64,000 nt of DNA from Burkholderia sp. USMB20 (GTDB lineage Bacteria > Pseudomonadota > Gammaproteobacteria > Burkholderiales > Burkholderiaceae): the NCBI RefSeq assembly GCF_000949135.2, contig NZ_JTAN02000005.1, positions 1 to 64,000 of the forward strand. The letters run 5' to 3'. This document shows, piece after piece, positions 1 to 9,372 of this stretch. A model generated the notes under the pieces. It saw nothing but the letters and a program-made list of their open reading frames with translations. It had not been told where the DNA came from and made no database searches. How positions within the stretch are numbered: the first letter of the stretch is position 1; every line of letters begins with the position of its first letter. The translations under genes were made by a program, and so were the position numbers.

Positions 1-1001
1 TTCGGCGAAAAATCGTGCGTGTTGCCGGTTGCGGCCTTGCCGATCCAGGCGAGCGGTTCGCGCTCGGTGTTGAAGTTCGGGCCGGCGAGAAAAAGCACGA
101 CGAGGTTCTCGTTGATCTGCGCGTCTGTGGGCGGGAAGTTCGGAGCGTCCCAGTTCATCGCCCATACGGTCTTGTCGGGGTTCGCCTGCAAGTAGTCCAA
201 CGCGTTGTTCAGCGATGTGAAGCCGGCGTTTGCGCCGCCCTGAGTGATTTGCACGTCGGGGGGCGTGTCGCGGCTCCAAAGCGTCTTGGGTGATGGCGGC
301 CCAATCTCGAAGAAGTTCATCATCCGATCGACCATGCGCGACTTGGCAAAGGCCGGATCGAGTCGGGGCGGAACGGCAACTTCGACGCGTATGCCGGCGA
401 GTTCGCGCCAATCTTTCTGGCTATCGGACTGCACGGTGTAGAAGTACTTCGCGTTGCTAAAGTATCGAGCACGCAAGAGAAGGATGAATTTGTCGACGTA
501 CTTGGCGTAGAAGCCCTTGAATGTTTCTTTTCCTCGATTGCCGTAAACCAACGCCCCGATCGACTGAAGCGTGGAAAATGACTTCGGGTCGGTGCGCACC
601 ATGTCGTCGTTCTTGTTCGGTGCGGCAAGCCCTTGCGTCCACAACAATTGCCATTCGGTCGGGTAGTCCATACGTTGCAATGGATTCAACCAAATCAGGC
701 CGACCACCTGCGCGACGAATGGCTTGACCGGCTTCTCGGCTGCCAGCGCCATATTCCCTGCAGCCTCCTTGGCAGACGCAGCTTGTGCCGGACGCATCAC
801 TGACGTAGTGAACAGAAACACCATGAGCGCAGCTAGGCCAGGTACAACAATGAATCGCTTCATCCAATCTCCTATTTCCAGATGTGCCGGGTCGGGTTGT
901 TCCAGGTGCGCCATCGTCGTGGCGATGAGCACGATGGCAATCAGCCATACCGAAACAGCAATTGCGACACGTCGTGGCCATGTAGCAATCAGCGTCTTCA
1001 T
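1..1001 (-). CDS. tla3: Type VI lipase adaptor Tla3 (DUF2875), copy 1, cut by left window edge
   Basis: About 333 N-terminal residues of a protein that is 493 aa in its intact second copy at 55794-57275. Two hydrophobic segments sit in the first 65 residues (one just after the WPRRVAIAV start region, one around VVPGLAALMVFLFTT), so it is probably anchored in the inner membrane. The start ATG overlaps the tle3 stop as ATGA, so the two are translationally coupled. The gene order vgrG-tle3-tla3 follows the P. aeruginosa vgrG2b-tli3-tle3-tla3 island, where Tla3 helps load Tle3 onto VgrG. That role is transferred from the family. No frame disruption was found in the visible part. The downstream end is outside the window. 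Confidence 0.8.
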   Translation of the reverse strand, partial: MKTLIATWPRRVAIAVSVWLIAIVLIATTMAHLEQPDPAHLEIGDWMKRFIVVPGLAALMVFLFTTSVMRPAQAASAKEAAGNMALAAEKPVKPFVAQVVGLIWLNPLQRMDYPTEWQLLWTQGLAAPNKNDDMVRTDPKSFSTLQSIGALVYGNRGKETFKGFYAKYVDKFILLLRARYFSNAKYFYTVQSDSQKDWRELAGIRVEVAVPPRLDPAFAKSRMVDRMMNFFEIGPPSPKTLWSRDTPPDVQITQGGANAGFTSLNNALDYLQANPDKTVWAMNWDAPNFPPTDAQINENLVVLFLAGPNFNTEREPLAWIGKAATGNTHDFSP

Positions 1002-3310
1002 ACGACACCCCCGACCTTGAGATAGAACTCACCTTCGCGTTCGTCAGCGATTGCGTCGGGAATCTTGCCTTCACTTGTTTCGCCATGTGCCCATTCGGGG
1101 AGGGGCGTTCTATCGAGCGTTCCCGATGCAAAATAGTCGGCGTACCTTTTGTTTGAATTTTCCAGGGGAATCCCATCCCCCATCCTCCAATCCGCCTCGA
1201 TACGAAAGTCGTAGAGTTTTTCGGGCGTGAGGTAGCACAGGCCCACCGCAACGTCATACGCAAGTGCCTTTTCGGCATGCTCGGGGTTGGTCATCGTCGT
1301 TGAGTGATTCGTCGGGCTGTTGGTCGCACCGCGATCGAGCCAATCGACGATCTGTTTGTCGCGCCAATCCTTGTAGCCTTCGGGCATCGCACTTTTGCCG
1401 TCCTCGCCGATCACGTGGCCGTCGCCGTCGAGCCATTCGGTGTTTAGCGTCCGACGCGCTTCCATTCGCATCAGCGCGCGGTCCTCGTAACGCTGTCCGG
1501 CTTCGGTTGCAGCCGTACCTTGGGCGATGCTGTCCTCGTTCTTTGCCTTGTACTGGTCGTACGGATCGTCGCCGCGCTTGTCTGCCTCGGTCTTGCTCGC
1601 GTCGCGCCAAGCAGCCGGCGGATCGTTGCCTTCGTTGAAGTCGCTGATCGCGTCGCCGTCCTTGGTCGCGACTGACTTGCCGAATCGCAATGCCTTCGGC
1701 GGGAATGGCTCGTCAAGCGCCGGAGCATCTGCCACCACTGTCCAGCCCTTCGGCGGATCGGCGTTCACGCGGAGCATGTTCAATGCCGAACTGATGCCGG
1801 TCACGACGAACATGAGTGGCGCAGTCACGAGCGTCGCCGCCACACCGAACACAGACTCGTTCCCTCTGATCGCACCCACCAGATTGAATTTGGCCGGCGG
1901 CGACGGCGGATACCAGAACCCCGGCTTCGTTCCTTGTTTGCCATGCCGCCAATCGTCTTCCCAATACCGGTACGGTTTCTGCACGCCAACCGGAAAACCG
2001 GAAGCAAAGACCCGTTGCGTCAGGATGCCGGCTGCCCCGATATCGTCGAGTTCGTGCTTGCTGATGCCGCGCCAGCCGATCCCTTGCACCGTCACCGCCG
2101 AAATCACTTGGTCGTGCGGGCAGCAATATGCGGTGACGCGGCCATATGTCGATTCATTCAGCCCGTGCCTCGCGCGATCCTCTTGCGCCGCATAAGACCG
2201 ATTGCTCGTCGGCGAGACCCGCTCGTTTTCCATGTCCTCATCGATTTTGTCGGCAGGTTGTTCGTATGCTTTTCGAGCACCGATGATCGACAGGAATGTG
2301 CCGAACGTCTTCGCGCGCGCCACGTAGGTTTGTCGTCCACGCCGTCCGCTGCCGTCCTTCGTCGCGCGTTGCGACCAGGTATCCATGAACGTATCGGATT
2401 TGTATGGGCCGTCTGCGTTCGCCAAGCTATATGGTGCGTTCGCCAGCACGTAGGCGTCTGCTACGCAGTGGCCCGAGCGCCCCCACGGATCTTCGACATC
2501 GGGGAATGCGTCGCCGAAGAACGCCGCCGTGAGGCCGACGATATTTCCTTGGCTGTGGCATACGACGGTAATCGGGACATCGGCCTGCATGCTTCGGATC
2601 GATTCGATCAGTCTGGCCAAGCGCAACGCGGCGAGTACGCCATACGCTCGAGGCGGCGCGCGATACAGCGGACGATTGGTTGGATTGATGCCTTGCACGG
2701 TCATCCACCCCATCGTTCGATCATCCAGACCGCCGTGCCAAAGATCGGGCAGACTGGCACAGCCGTTCGTGAACGGGCCGCCGCCCCAATAGTCCTTCTC
2801 GTTCAGGAAGATCTTGTCGCCGTACTCCTTCAATTCCGCAGCAGTCGCGCGATAGCCCCAGCGGAAATGAATGACGGGCGAGAACGACGGCTCGGGCTTG
2901 ACGTAGTTATTGGGAAGCAGCTTCGGGTTGAGAAACCCATCCGGCGTCACGCTCTCCGTGTACTTCGCGGGCGTCAATTGCCCCGCATCGATACCGTGAT
3001 ACATCATCTGATCGTCCAGACGCCCGAGCCGGCGATTCAGCCCGGCGCACAGCCCTTCCTCCGACGCCTCGAACCATTCGCCCTCCGAGTTCACCCCATG
3101 CACGAAGATCACGATACCGGGCAACGGCAATTGCTTGATGCAGATGAGTGGCGTGTTCTTCGCGAACATCGTCACGCCTTCGCCCCGGCCGACGACGATC
3201 GGCGGCGGTGCCGGCCGCGACACAGCTACGTCGTCAGCATCGACTTTCGCCGCAGGTTGGTCGCGATGAGCAGTCGCCATCAGCGGCGGGTCAAGAAATG
3301 AATCAGTCAT
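998..3310 (-). CDS. tle3: T6SS antibacterial phospholipase effector Tle3 (DUF3274), copy 1
   Basis: 770 aa. An alpha/beta-hydrolase core shows an oxyanion-type strand (VIFVHGVNSEGEW, residues ~66-78) and a nucleophile elbow VVCHSQGN with the catalytic Ser near residue 253; the first Gly of GxSxG is Cys here. Tle3-family lipases are delivered to competitor periplasms by VgrG and degrade phospholipids. The start is supported by GAAGGA six bases upstream and lies 18 bp after the vgrG stop, so vgrG, tle3 and tla3 form one operon. There is no room for a tli3 immunity gene between vgrG and tle3, where P. aeruginosa has one. Close to copy 2 (57272-59584): same length, but the first ~35 residues differ. 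Confidence 0.85.
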   Translation of the reverse strand: MTDSFLDPPLMATAHRDQPAAKVDADDVAVSRPAPPPIVVGRGEGVTMFAKNTPLICIKQLPLPGIVIFVHGVNSEGEWFEASEEGLCAGLNRRLGRLDDQMMYHGIDAGQLTPAKYTESVTPDGFLNPKLLPNNYVKPEPSFSPVIHFRWGYRATAAELKEYGDKIFLNEKDYWGGGPFTNGCASLPDLWHGGLDDRTMGWMTVQGINPTNRPLYRAPPRAYGVLAALRLARLIESIRSMQADVPITVVCHSQGNIVGLTAAFFGDAFPDVEDPWGRSGHCVADAYVLANAPYSLANADGPYKSDTFMDTWSQRATKDGSGRRGRQTYVARAKTFGTFLSIIGARKAYEQPADKIDEDMENERVSPTSNRSYAAQEDRARHGLNESTYGRVTAYCCPHDQVISAVTVQGIGWRGISKHELDDIGAAGILTQRVFASGFPVGVQKPYRYWEDDWRHGKQGTKPGFWYPPSPPAKFNLVGAIRGNESVFGVAATLVTAPLMFVVTGISSALNMLRVNADPPKGWTVVADAPALDEPFPPKALRFGKSVATKDGDAISDFNEGNDPPAAWRDASKTEADKRGDDPYDQYKAKNEDSIAQGTAATEAGQRYEDRALMRMEARRTLNTEWLDGDGHVIGEDGKSAMPEGYKDWRDKQIVDWLDRGATNSPTNHSTTMTNPEHAEKALAYDVAVGLCYLTPEKLYDFRIEADWRMGDGIPLENSNKRYADYFASGTLDRTPLPEWAHGETSEGKIPDAIADEREGEFYLKVGGVV

Positions 3311-3328
3311 GCAGTTTCCTTCGCGATC

Positions 3329-6103
3329 CTATGTATTGTTTTTGATGAACTGCACCGCCAGTCTCTCGAACTGGTCAGCATCGACGGCCGGAAGTTGGCC
3401 GGCCGCATCGCTCGACAAGTTCGATAGCGGTCCGGACGGCCTTTTGACCTCTCCCTCGAATCCCGCAGCCGCGTTGCCGTCGGTGGATCGGACCAGCTTC
3501 GGTACGCGACCAAGCGTGTCCTGACCAAACTTCGGCATATCCGCACTCATGCTCGCAGGCCCGTCCCACACATGCCCTGCCGACTTCACCGTGAATGTCC
3601 CCGGACATCCCAGCTCGATATCCCCGCCGCGCAGCTTGAGATACGCCCCGCCGGACGTGACGAACACGACTTCATCGCTCGCCGTGCCGACGAGGTTTCC
3701 GCCACTGGCCGTCAACTGAAGGTTCTTCGCCGAATCGACCTGCGTATCGTCGTGCTGCGATTGAATCGTGACCTTCCCGTGATTCGCGATCGCCGACACG
3801 CCGTCGCTGTGCGCGAACAACGCGACGCCACGACCGGCATGCAGATTGATGCGCTCGCCGCTGCTGACCTGAACGTGTTGCTGCGCGATCTGATCGATGT
3901 TCTCGCCCGCATACATGACGTGCGTTCTGGGCGTGACATTGAGCGACCCCGACTGCGCGCCGAACGCGATCAACGCGGGCGCATCGCCGGTCGAACCGGG
4001 CCGTGCCCCGTCAGGCGTCCAGTTGCGGAACGCATCGGCGACGTTGTCCTGACCGGCGGTATCGGCCGACTGTCCGCCATGCTCGCCGGCATAGTCGCCG
4101 AGCGATTTGAACAGCGCCGTGCATTCGTCGAGCAGCCGAATCAGTTCGTCTCGATCGAGCTGACCGCCCGTGGCTCGTGCGCGCGCATAGGTCGACAACA
4201 GGATGCCCTGCGCCGCGCGCAGTGCCGCGGCGGCATCGGTGCGCAGCTCGGCACCTTCGCCGCGATCCTTCCCGTGTCCGCTTTCGCGCGGCTGGGTCAG
4301 ATAGCCGAGATTCAGTTGGGTATGCGCATGTTCGCTCGCCAGCTGCGCCGAGATTTGCGACGGCGTATCGTCGAGACGAAGCTGGTTGTAGCGCCGGCCG
4401 TTGATTTCCTTGGTCTTGATGCCCGACAGGAAGCGGTTGCCGGGAAGCGCGCCCGTATGGGTGAACGTCACGGGCGGGTTCGCGCCGTTGCTCAGCACGC
4501 CGATGATGACGAGCCGATCCGGGTCACCGGACAGACATCCCAGCAGCACTTCCATACCGACGCGCGGCAGGAAGAGCGCGCCGAAGTTGCCTCCGGCGAG
4601 GCTTGTTCCGACACGAATCGGCGCACTGTCGCCGGCCCGGCCGTTCGTTCCGGCGCCTTGCGCGTGCGCATGATCGGCCGGATCGTGTCCGTGGATCAGC
4701 ACACGCACGCGGCCGGCCCCGTCGCAAAACACTTCCTCGCCCTGGGCGCCGACGATCGTGCCGGTCAGCAGGTGAACCGGCGGTACATCGACCTTCGGAT
4801 CATAGGCGGGCTTGAGCGGCACGCCGCGTCGCACGCACGTGAAACGGTTTTCATAGCGCGTGTCGGTTGGCTCCGGCAGATCGACAGGTGCCGGCGCAGC
4901 CGTTTGCGCGAGGTTCCGGCTCGCCGCGAACAACGTGTGCGCGCGGCCCGCGAGCGGCTTCGGCAGGTTGTTCCAGATATCGTGCCGAACCGACGTGACG
5001 ACGAACTGGCGACGATCGGCCGGCCGCATGTCCAGCTCCGGGTCGCCCGTCAGCGTGAACCAGTGGCCGACGGGCAGGTCGCGTACGCTGCTGATTCCGT
5101 CGTAACGCTCGGCTTCGAACTGATGCGCCAGTATCCGGTCGCGCGTGATGCGATCGTGATCGCGCCATGAGTCGCCGACGTGCGGGATGTCGATCGCGGC
5201 GTCAGTCAGCAGGCGCGCAAGGTCGTTCCCCGCTTCGCCCTGGTCAAGGTCCGTGACAGCGGTGGAGTCATCTGCACGCGCTGGCTTGTAGTCCCAGGAC
5301 GCGCGGCGGACCTGGCCGGGAGACACGCTCTGGCAGTGCGCAAAAAGCGTCACCGTGTCGCGTGGTTCGGTTCCGGCGTCGCGCGGGTGAAGCCGCAGCG
5401 TACCGGCCGGCGCTTCCTTCAGGCGATGCGGGTCGTCGCAGAACACGAGCGTATGAAGCGGCCACGCGTCGTTCATGCCGCGCGCGCCTCCGGCCGGCTC
5501 GGCCTTCGCGAAGACCGTAATGCCTTCCCGACGCAGCAGACGCCGGATGAAACGAGCGTCCGACTCGTTGACCTGCCGCGTGAGTTCGCGCACCGGATAG
5601 CGATCGGCCTGCAAGCCGGACAGGTCGAAATCGAATGCGCGCGTGAGTGCGTGGCTGCGCAGTTTCCACTCGTTCATCAGCGTCGCGAGAATCTCCGTCA
5701 CGTGGCGCGATCGGAATACGCGGGCGTTGGTGCGACGGTCCATCAACGACAGCGCGTCACACACGTGCAATTGATAGACGGTCAGTTCGCCGTCGGATTG
5801 ACCGGTTCGCACTTCGCGCACGATCGCGTTGATCGCACGCGTACTGCCGCGGTCGGTCGTCAGCCGGACCGATACGGGCAGGCCGAGAAACAGCGTCGGT
5901 GACAGATGATCGTGACTCGACACGCAGGTCAGTTCGCCGTCGATGCCGGACATCAGGCCTTCGCGGATATCGGCGTGATGGAGCGCAAGCAAGTGGCCGA
6001 CCGCGCGCTGCGCCCGGCCGAAATGGAGATCGACGGGGCGCGTGCTCCCGTCGGTCAGACTGGTCGCAAATTCCCGAAATGTTCTTGCTATCGACATCGC
6101 CAT
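3329..6103 (-). CDS. vgrG: Type VI secretion spike protein VgrG
   Basis: 924 aa. The N-terminal ~420 residues look like the phage gp27 hub. An OB-fold gp5-like region follows (about 440-570, from HLLTGTIVGAQGEEV to GVLSNGANPP). A DUF2345 beta-helical extension occupies about 720-880 (LIAFGAQSGSLNV to FTVKSAGHVWDG). The protein ends in a short tail, DADQFERLAVQFIKNN. VgrG trimers form the T6SS spike tip and carry cognate effectors; here the downstream tle3/tla3 pair is the expected cargo. No separate enzymatic C-terminal domain is recognisable. The start may be ATG at 6103 or the in-frame ATG two codons later. Confidence 0.92.
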   Translation of the reverse strand: MAMSIARTFREFATSLTDGSTRPVDLHFGRAQRAVGHLLALHHADIREGLMSGIDGELTCVSSHDHLSPTLFLGLPVSVRLTTDRGSTRAINAIVREVRTGQSDGELTVYQLHVCDALSLMDRRTNARVFRSRHVTEILATLMNEWKLRSHALTRAFDFDLSGLQADRYPVRELTRQVNESDARFIRRLLRREGITVFAKAEPAGGARGMNDAWPLHTLVFCDDPHRLKEAPAGTLRLHPRDAGTEPRDTVTLFAHCQSVSPGQVRRASWDYKPARADDSTAVTDLDQGEAGNDLARLLTDAAIDIPHVGDSWRDHDRITRDRILAHQFEAERYDGISSVRDLPVGHWFTLTGDPELDMRPADRRQFVVTSVRHDIWNNLPKPLAGRAHTLFAASRNLAQTAAPAPVDLPEPTDTRYENRFTCVRRGVPLKPAYDPKVDVPPVHLLTGTIVGAQGEEVFCDGAGRVRVLIHGHDPADHAHAQGAGTNGRAGDSAPIRVGTSLAGGNFGALFLPRVGMEVLLGCLSGDPDRLVIIGVLSNGANPPVTFTHTGALPGNRFLSGIKTKEINGRRYNQLRLDDTPSQISAQLASEHAHTQLNLGYLTQPRESGHGKDRGEGAELRTDAAAALRAAQGILLSTYARARATGGQLDRDELIRLLDECTALFKSLGDYAGEHGGQSADTAGQDNVADAFRNWTPDGARPGSTGDAPALIAFGAQSGSLNVTPRTHVMYAGENIDQIAQQHVQVSSGERINLHAGRGVALFAHSDGVSAIANHGKVTIQSQHDDTQVDSAKNLQLTASGGNLVGTASDEVVFVTSGGAYLKLRGGDIELGCPGTFTVKSAGHVWDGPASMSADMPKFGQDTLGRVPKLVRSTDGNAAAGFEGEVKRPSGPLSNLSSDAAGQLPAVDADQFERLAVQFIKNNT

Positions 6104-6422
6104 AATCTCATTGCTTTTTTATTGATTGGGATTTGTTTGAAATGTGGTCCTGTTTGAAATGAGGAAATTGGATGGAAAATTCGCGTCGAGAATATCAAGC
6201 TTGTCGGTCTTGATAAATGTATTTTTGTTTTTATGTGGATAGATGCTTGGTTTGAAACGGTATTTTTCTTTTTCGGTGATTTGGATGGTTTTTTAAAAGT
6301 CTTGTATTGATCGGCGAAAAGGGAGGCGCACGGTGGTTCTGTCGGATTGCGTAGTTGTCGCACGGGCCGTTTTATTTAAATAAAATCGATTAACGGTCTT
6401 TGGGGATCAGATCCGTCTGATT
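6104..6422. promoter_or_regulatory. AT-rich upstream region of the vgrG operon
   Basis: About 320 bp, strikingly AT-rich against the GC-rich surroundings, and likely holding the vgrG promoter. It contains a direct repeat TGTTTGAAATG at 6134-6144 and 6151-6161, an inverted repeat TATCAAG-N9-CTTGATA at 6193-6215, a perfect 16-bp palindrome TTTTATTTAAATAAAA at 6370-6385, and a dyad ATCAGA-TCCG-TCTGAT at 6406-6421. Silencing by an H-NS-type protein is an inference from composition. No coding sequence is credible here. Confidence 0.5.
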
Positions 6423-6946
6423 TCGAAGAAAATGGCGGCGTATTGCGTCGACGAAAAACGTGTGGACGGATTGCTTCGTGCCCGCTCGGAGCGCATCGGC
6501 CGGTTGCCGGTCTCGTCATTCGACGCGACCTGATCAGCGCGCGGCCGGGCGGCGCGCTGAACGGCGTTCATCGGTCGCGCAAGCGGCGTCGCCTGCGGGC
6601 ATCGCTAATGTCTATGAGGGATTCCCCCGTAACCCTCAACCAAGCGCCGCTTCGGCGCAGCGCCCCCTTCCACAGCGCTTCTCCACCGACCTTTCCCGCC
6701 CGCCGCCGCCGATTATTTGCGTTTCGCGAATGGCGCGTTCGCCGGTTGTTCCATACCCGATCCGCCTGCGCGCACCTATCGTTCGGGCGTCGGCTGATTG
6801 AATTCGACGCCTGCAACCGGAAAGAAGCCGGACAGGCGGCCGCCACTTCCTCGCGACTCAGGTCGCGTCGCACACCCAAGACAACGGACCTGGCTGATGC
6901 GCGGACGCCCCGGCGCGCGCAAGCGGACCAATCCACGGAGACAGAC
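6423..6946. other. Non-coding stretch upstream of the MFS gene
   Basis: About 520 bp of GC-rich sequence. The frame of the downstream MFS gene stays open through it, but that extension is Arg/Ala-rich, has no ribosome binding site at its start and resembles no protein I recognise. I treat it as leader or promoter DNA of the hydroquinone cluster. No clear terminator or riboswitch was seen. Confidence 0.4.
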
Positions 6947-8197
6947 ATGAAAGCAAACGAGTGGGATACCTCCTATGAGTGGAAGGCGGTGACGCTGCTG
7001 GCGCTCGGCTTCGGCCTGGTCGGCCTCGACCGCTGGCTCATCGCGCCGCTGTTCCCTTCGATCATGAAGGACCTGCACCTGAGCGCGCAGGACGTCGGCA
7101 ACTGCATCGGCGTGCTCGGCCTGTCGTGGGGCATCTTCGCGGCACTGATGGGCGGCATCTCCGACAAGGTCGGCCGCCGCAAGGTCCTGATCCCCGCCAT
7201 CATCGTGTTCTCGCTGCTGTCCGGCTTCTCGGGCCTCGCGGGCGGCTTGCTCGGCCTGATCGCGATCCGCGGGCTGATGGGCGTCGCCGAAGGCTCGTTC
7301 TGCCCGACCAGCTTCGCGGCCACCGCCGACGCGTCGCACCCGCGGCGGCGCGGCCTGAACCTCGGGCTGCAGCAAAGCGGCTTCGCGCTGTTCGGGCTGG
7401 CGCTGTCGCCGATCATCGCGACCCAACTGCTCAACGTCGTGTCGTGGCGCTGGGTGTTCGCGCTCGTGGCGATTCCCGGGCTGATCCTCGGCGCGATCAT
7501 GTTCTTCGTGATCCGCGAACCGAAGCGCGCGAAGGAGGTCGTGTCGGAGCACGCGCCGGCGTCGCTCGGCCATGTGCTCAAGAGCCGCAACATCCTCGTC
7601 GCGATGGCCGCGCTGTGTTGCGCGATGACCGGCGTGTTCGTGCTCGGCGCGCTGCTGCCGCTGTACCTGACGGATTACCTTGCGCTCGGCACGCAGAAGA
7701 TGGGCCTCGTGGTGTCGGCGATCGGCTTCGGTGGCTTTCTCGGGCAGTTCGGGCTGCCGGGCCTGTCCGACGTGGTGGGCCGCCGCCTCGCGAGCATCGC
7801 AGGCTTCGCCGGCACGGCGGTGATGCTCTACATCTTCCGCGGCCTCGGCCCGCAACCGCTCGTGCTGTTCGTGGTCCTGTTCGTTGCGTCGTTCTTCACG
7901 CTCGGGCTGGTGTCGCTGCTGTCGGGCCCCGTCGCGACCGAAGCCGCGCCCGTCGGCCTCGTGTCGACGTCGATCGGCGTGGTGGTCGGTTGCGGCGAGA
8001 TCTTCGGCGGCGGCATCGCGCCGGCGATGGGCGGCTACGTCGCCGCGCACTTCGGGATCCAGAACATTCTGTGGCTGCCGATGGGGGCGGTGCTGCTCGG
8101 CATCGTGGTCAGCATGCTGCTGCGGGAGACGGCCCCGGCCGTGTTGCAGCGCCGCGTAGGCGTGCAGCCGGAGCTGTCGGCGGGCAAGCAGCCGTAA
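6947..8197 (+). CDS. MFS transporter, probably for an aromatic substrate
   Basis: 416 aa with about 12 membrane segments. The MFS loop signature between TM2 and TM3 is visible (GGISDKVGRRKV), with a second copy in the C-half (GLSDVVGRRLA). The start ATG is chosen because GGAG lies at a proper distance and MKANEW leads directly into TM1; the open frame upstream is not protein-like. It stands directly before a LysR gene and a hydroquinone-cleavage operon, so uptake of an aromatic precursor is the likely role. Substrate is inferred from context only. Confidence 0.75.
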   Translation: MKANEWDTSYEWKAVTLLALGFGLVGLDRWLIAPLFPSIMKDLHLSAQDVGNCIGVLGLSWGIFAALMGGISDKVGRRKVLIPAIIVFSLLSGFSGLAGGLLGLIAIRGLMGVAEGSFCPTSFAATADASHPRRRGLNLGLQQSGFALFGLALSPIIATQLLNVVSWRWVFALVAIPGLILGAIMFFVIREPKRAKEVVSEHAPASLGHVLKSRNILVAMAALCCAMTGVFVLGALLPLYLTDYLALGTQKMGLVVSAIGFGGFLGQFGLPGLSDVVGRRLASIAGFAGTAVMLYIFRGLGPQPLVLFVVLFVASFFTLGLVSLLSGPVATEAAPVGLVSTSIGVVVGCGEIFGGGIAPAMGGYVAAHFGIQNILWLPMGAVLLGIVVSMLLRETAPAVLQRRVGVQPELSAGKQP

Positions 8198-8328
8198 CGT
8201 GCGGCGCGGTCATGCGCGCAGCCGGCGGGATTGACACCCGTCCGGTGACAGTGTGACGCGTTCGGCTTGACCCACCCGGCCGGCAGGTGCGGTTAGACTG
8301 CCGGTTTGGCTTTCGGGAAAGGTGCGGC

Positions 8329-9258
8329 ATGGACCGGTTTCTGAGCATCGAGGCGTTCGTCAGGGTCGCGGAGGCGAGCAGCTTCGCGGAAGCGGCGCGG
8401 CAGCTTGGGGTCACCAGTTCGGTCGTGACGAACCGCATCCAGCAGCTGGAGAAGTTCGTCAACGCGCCGCTGTTCCATCGCAGCACGCGCCACGTGCGGC
8501 TGTCCGAAGTGGGCGAGACCTTCTACCGCGAATGCGCGGAAGTCGTGGGGCGCGTCAACGAGCTGACCGACCAGATGCGCGAGTTGCGCGCGACGCCGAC
8601 CGGGCGGCTGCGCATCCAGATGCTGCCCGGCTTCGCGCTCGATCACTTCGGCGTGCCGCTCGCCGAATTCAATCGCCGCTATCCGGGCATCCAGCTCGAC
8701 ATCATCGTCAATGACCGTGTCGTGGACCCTGTCGAAGAAGGGTTCGACATCGCGTTCCAGATCTTTCCGCCGATATCCGAGTCGCTGATCGAGCGGCGCC
8801 TGTTCGTGGTCCGACGCCTGTTCTGCGCGTCGCCGGCCTACCTCGACGCGCATGGTGCGCCACAACATCCGCGCGAATTGCTGCAGCACACCACGGCGCT
8901 GTATTCGGGTTATCCATCACGCAACCGCTGGACGCTGACGCGCGGCGACGAGGTCGTCGAAATGGAGCTGCCGGGCATGATCCGCTCGAACTCCGTGCAC
9001 CTGCTGCGCGAGTACGCGCTGACGGGCGGCGGCGTCGTGTGCCTGCCCACGCTGGTCGCGAGCGACGCGCTTGTCGCGGGCCGGCTGGTGCCCATCCTCA
9101 CCGACTTCCAGATCGCGCCGCTGAGCTTCGCCGCCGTTTATCCCGCAACGCAGCGACAGGCGCTGAAGGTGAAGGCGCTGGTCGAATTCCTCGTCGAATA
9201 CATCGGCGACGAGTCGCCGTGGGATCGTCCGCTGCTGGAGCGCGGCTGGGTTCGTTGA
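8329..9258 (+). CDS. LysR-family regulator of the hydroquinone cluster
   Basis: 309 aa. The N-terminal winged HTH is typical (residues ~1-60, ASSFAEAARQLGVTSSVVTNR), followed by a substrate-binding domain. It lies between the MFS gene and hapC on the same strand, so it is likely co-transcribed with one or the other rather than divergent. The effector is probably hydroquinone, maleylacetate or a related intermediate (inference). A dyad just upstream of hapC (9335-9360) is a candidate target. Confidence 0.8.
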   Translation: MDRFLSIEAFVRVAEASSFAEAARQLGVTSSVVTNRIQQLEKFVNAPLFHRSTRHVRLSEVGETFYRECAEVVGRVNELTDQMRELRATPTGRLRIQMLPGFALDHFGVPLAEFNRRYPGIQLDIIVNDRVVDPVEEGFDIAFQIFPPISESLIERRLFVVRRLFCASPAYLDAHGAPQHPRELLQHTTALYSGYPSRNRWTLTRGDEVVEMELPGMIRSNSVHLLREYALTGGGVVCLPTLVASDALVAGRLVPILTDFQIAPLSFAAVYPATQRQALKVKALVEFLVEYIGDESPWDRPLLERGWVR

Positions 9259-9334
9259 GCGAAGCGATTATTCGCGAAACGCAAATGCCGTAGTCGCGCT
9301 CCGTTGCCTTGTTGACGGGCGGCGTCGCCCCTAA

Positions 9335-9360
9335 AGTTGAATCCAACAAGCGGTTCAACT
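9335..9360. promoter_or_regulatory. Dyad upstream of hapC, possible LysR box
   Basis: Perfect 7-bp inverted repeat AGTTGAA-N12-TTCAACT ending 12 bases before the hapC start. Its size and spacing suit a LysR T-N11-A type site, but it overlaps the leader, so a hairpin role is also possible. Confidence 0.35.
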
Positions 9361-9372
9361 CAGGAGACAGCA

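Noticed and set aside
457-1278. 273-codon minus-strand frame across the tle3/tla3 junction
   Set aside because: Out of frame with both genes; the true Tle3 and Tla3 frames are colinear with copy 2.
3572-5170. 532-codon plus-strand frame inside vgrG
   Set aside because: Mirror of VgrG; no ribosome binding site and no protein resemblance.
6443-6946. 168-residue N-terminal extension of the first MFS transporter
   Set aside because: No MFS relative has such a domain; the extension is low complexity and the GGAG-supported ATG at 6947 is adequate.
6776-8050. 424-codon open frame opposite the MFS gene
   Set aside because: Composition is Arg/Glu/His/Ala-rich without a fold; it is the complement of a clear transporter.
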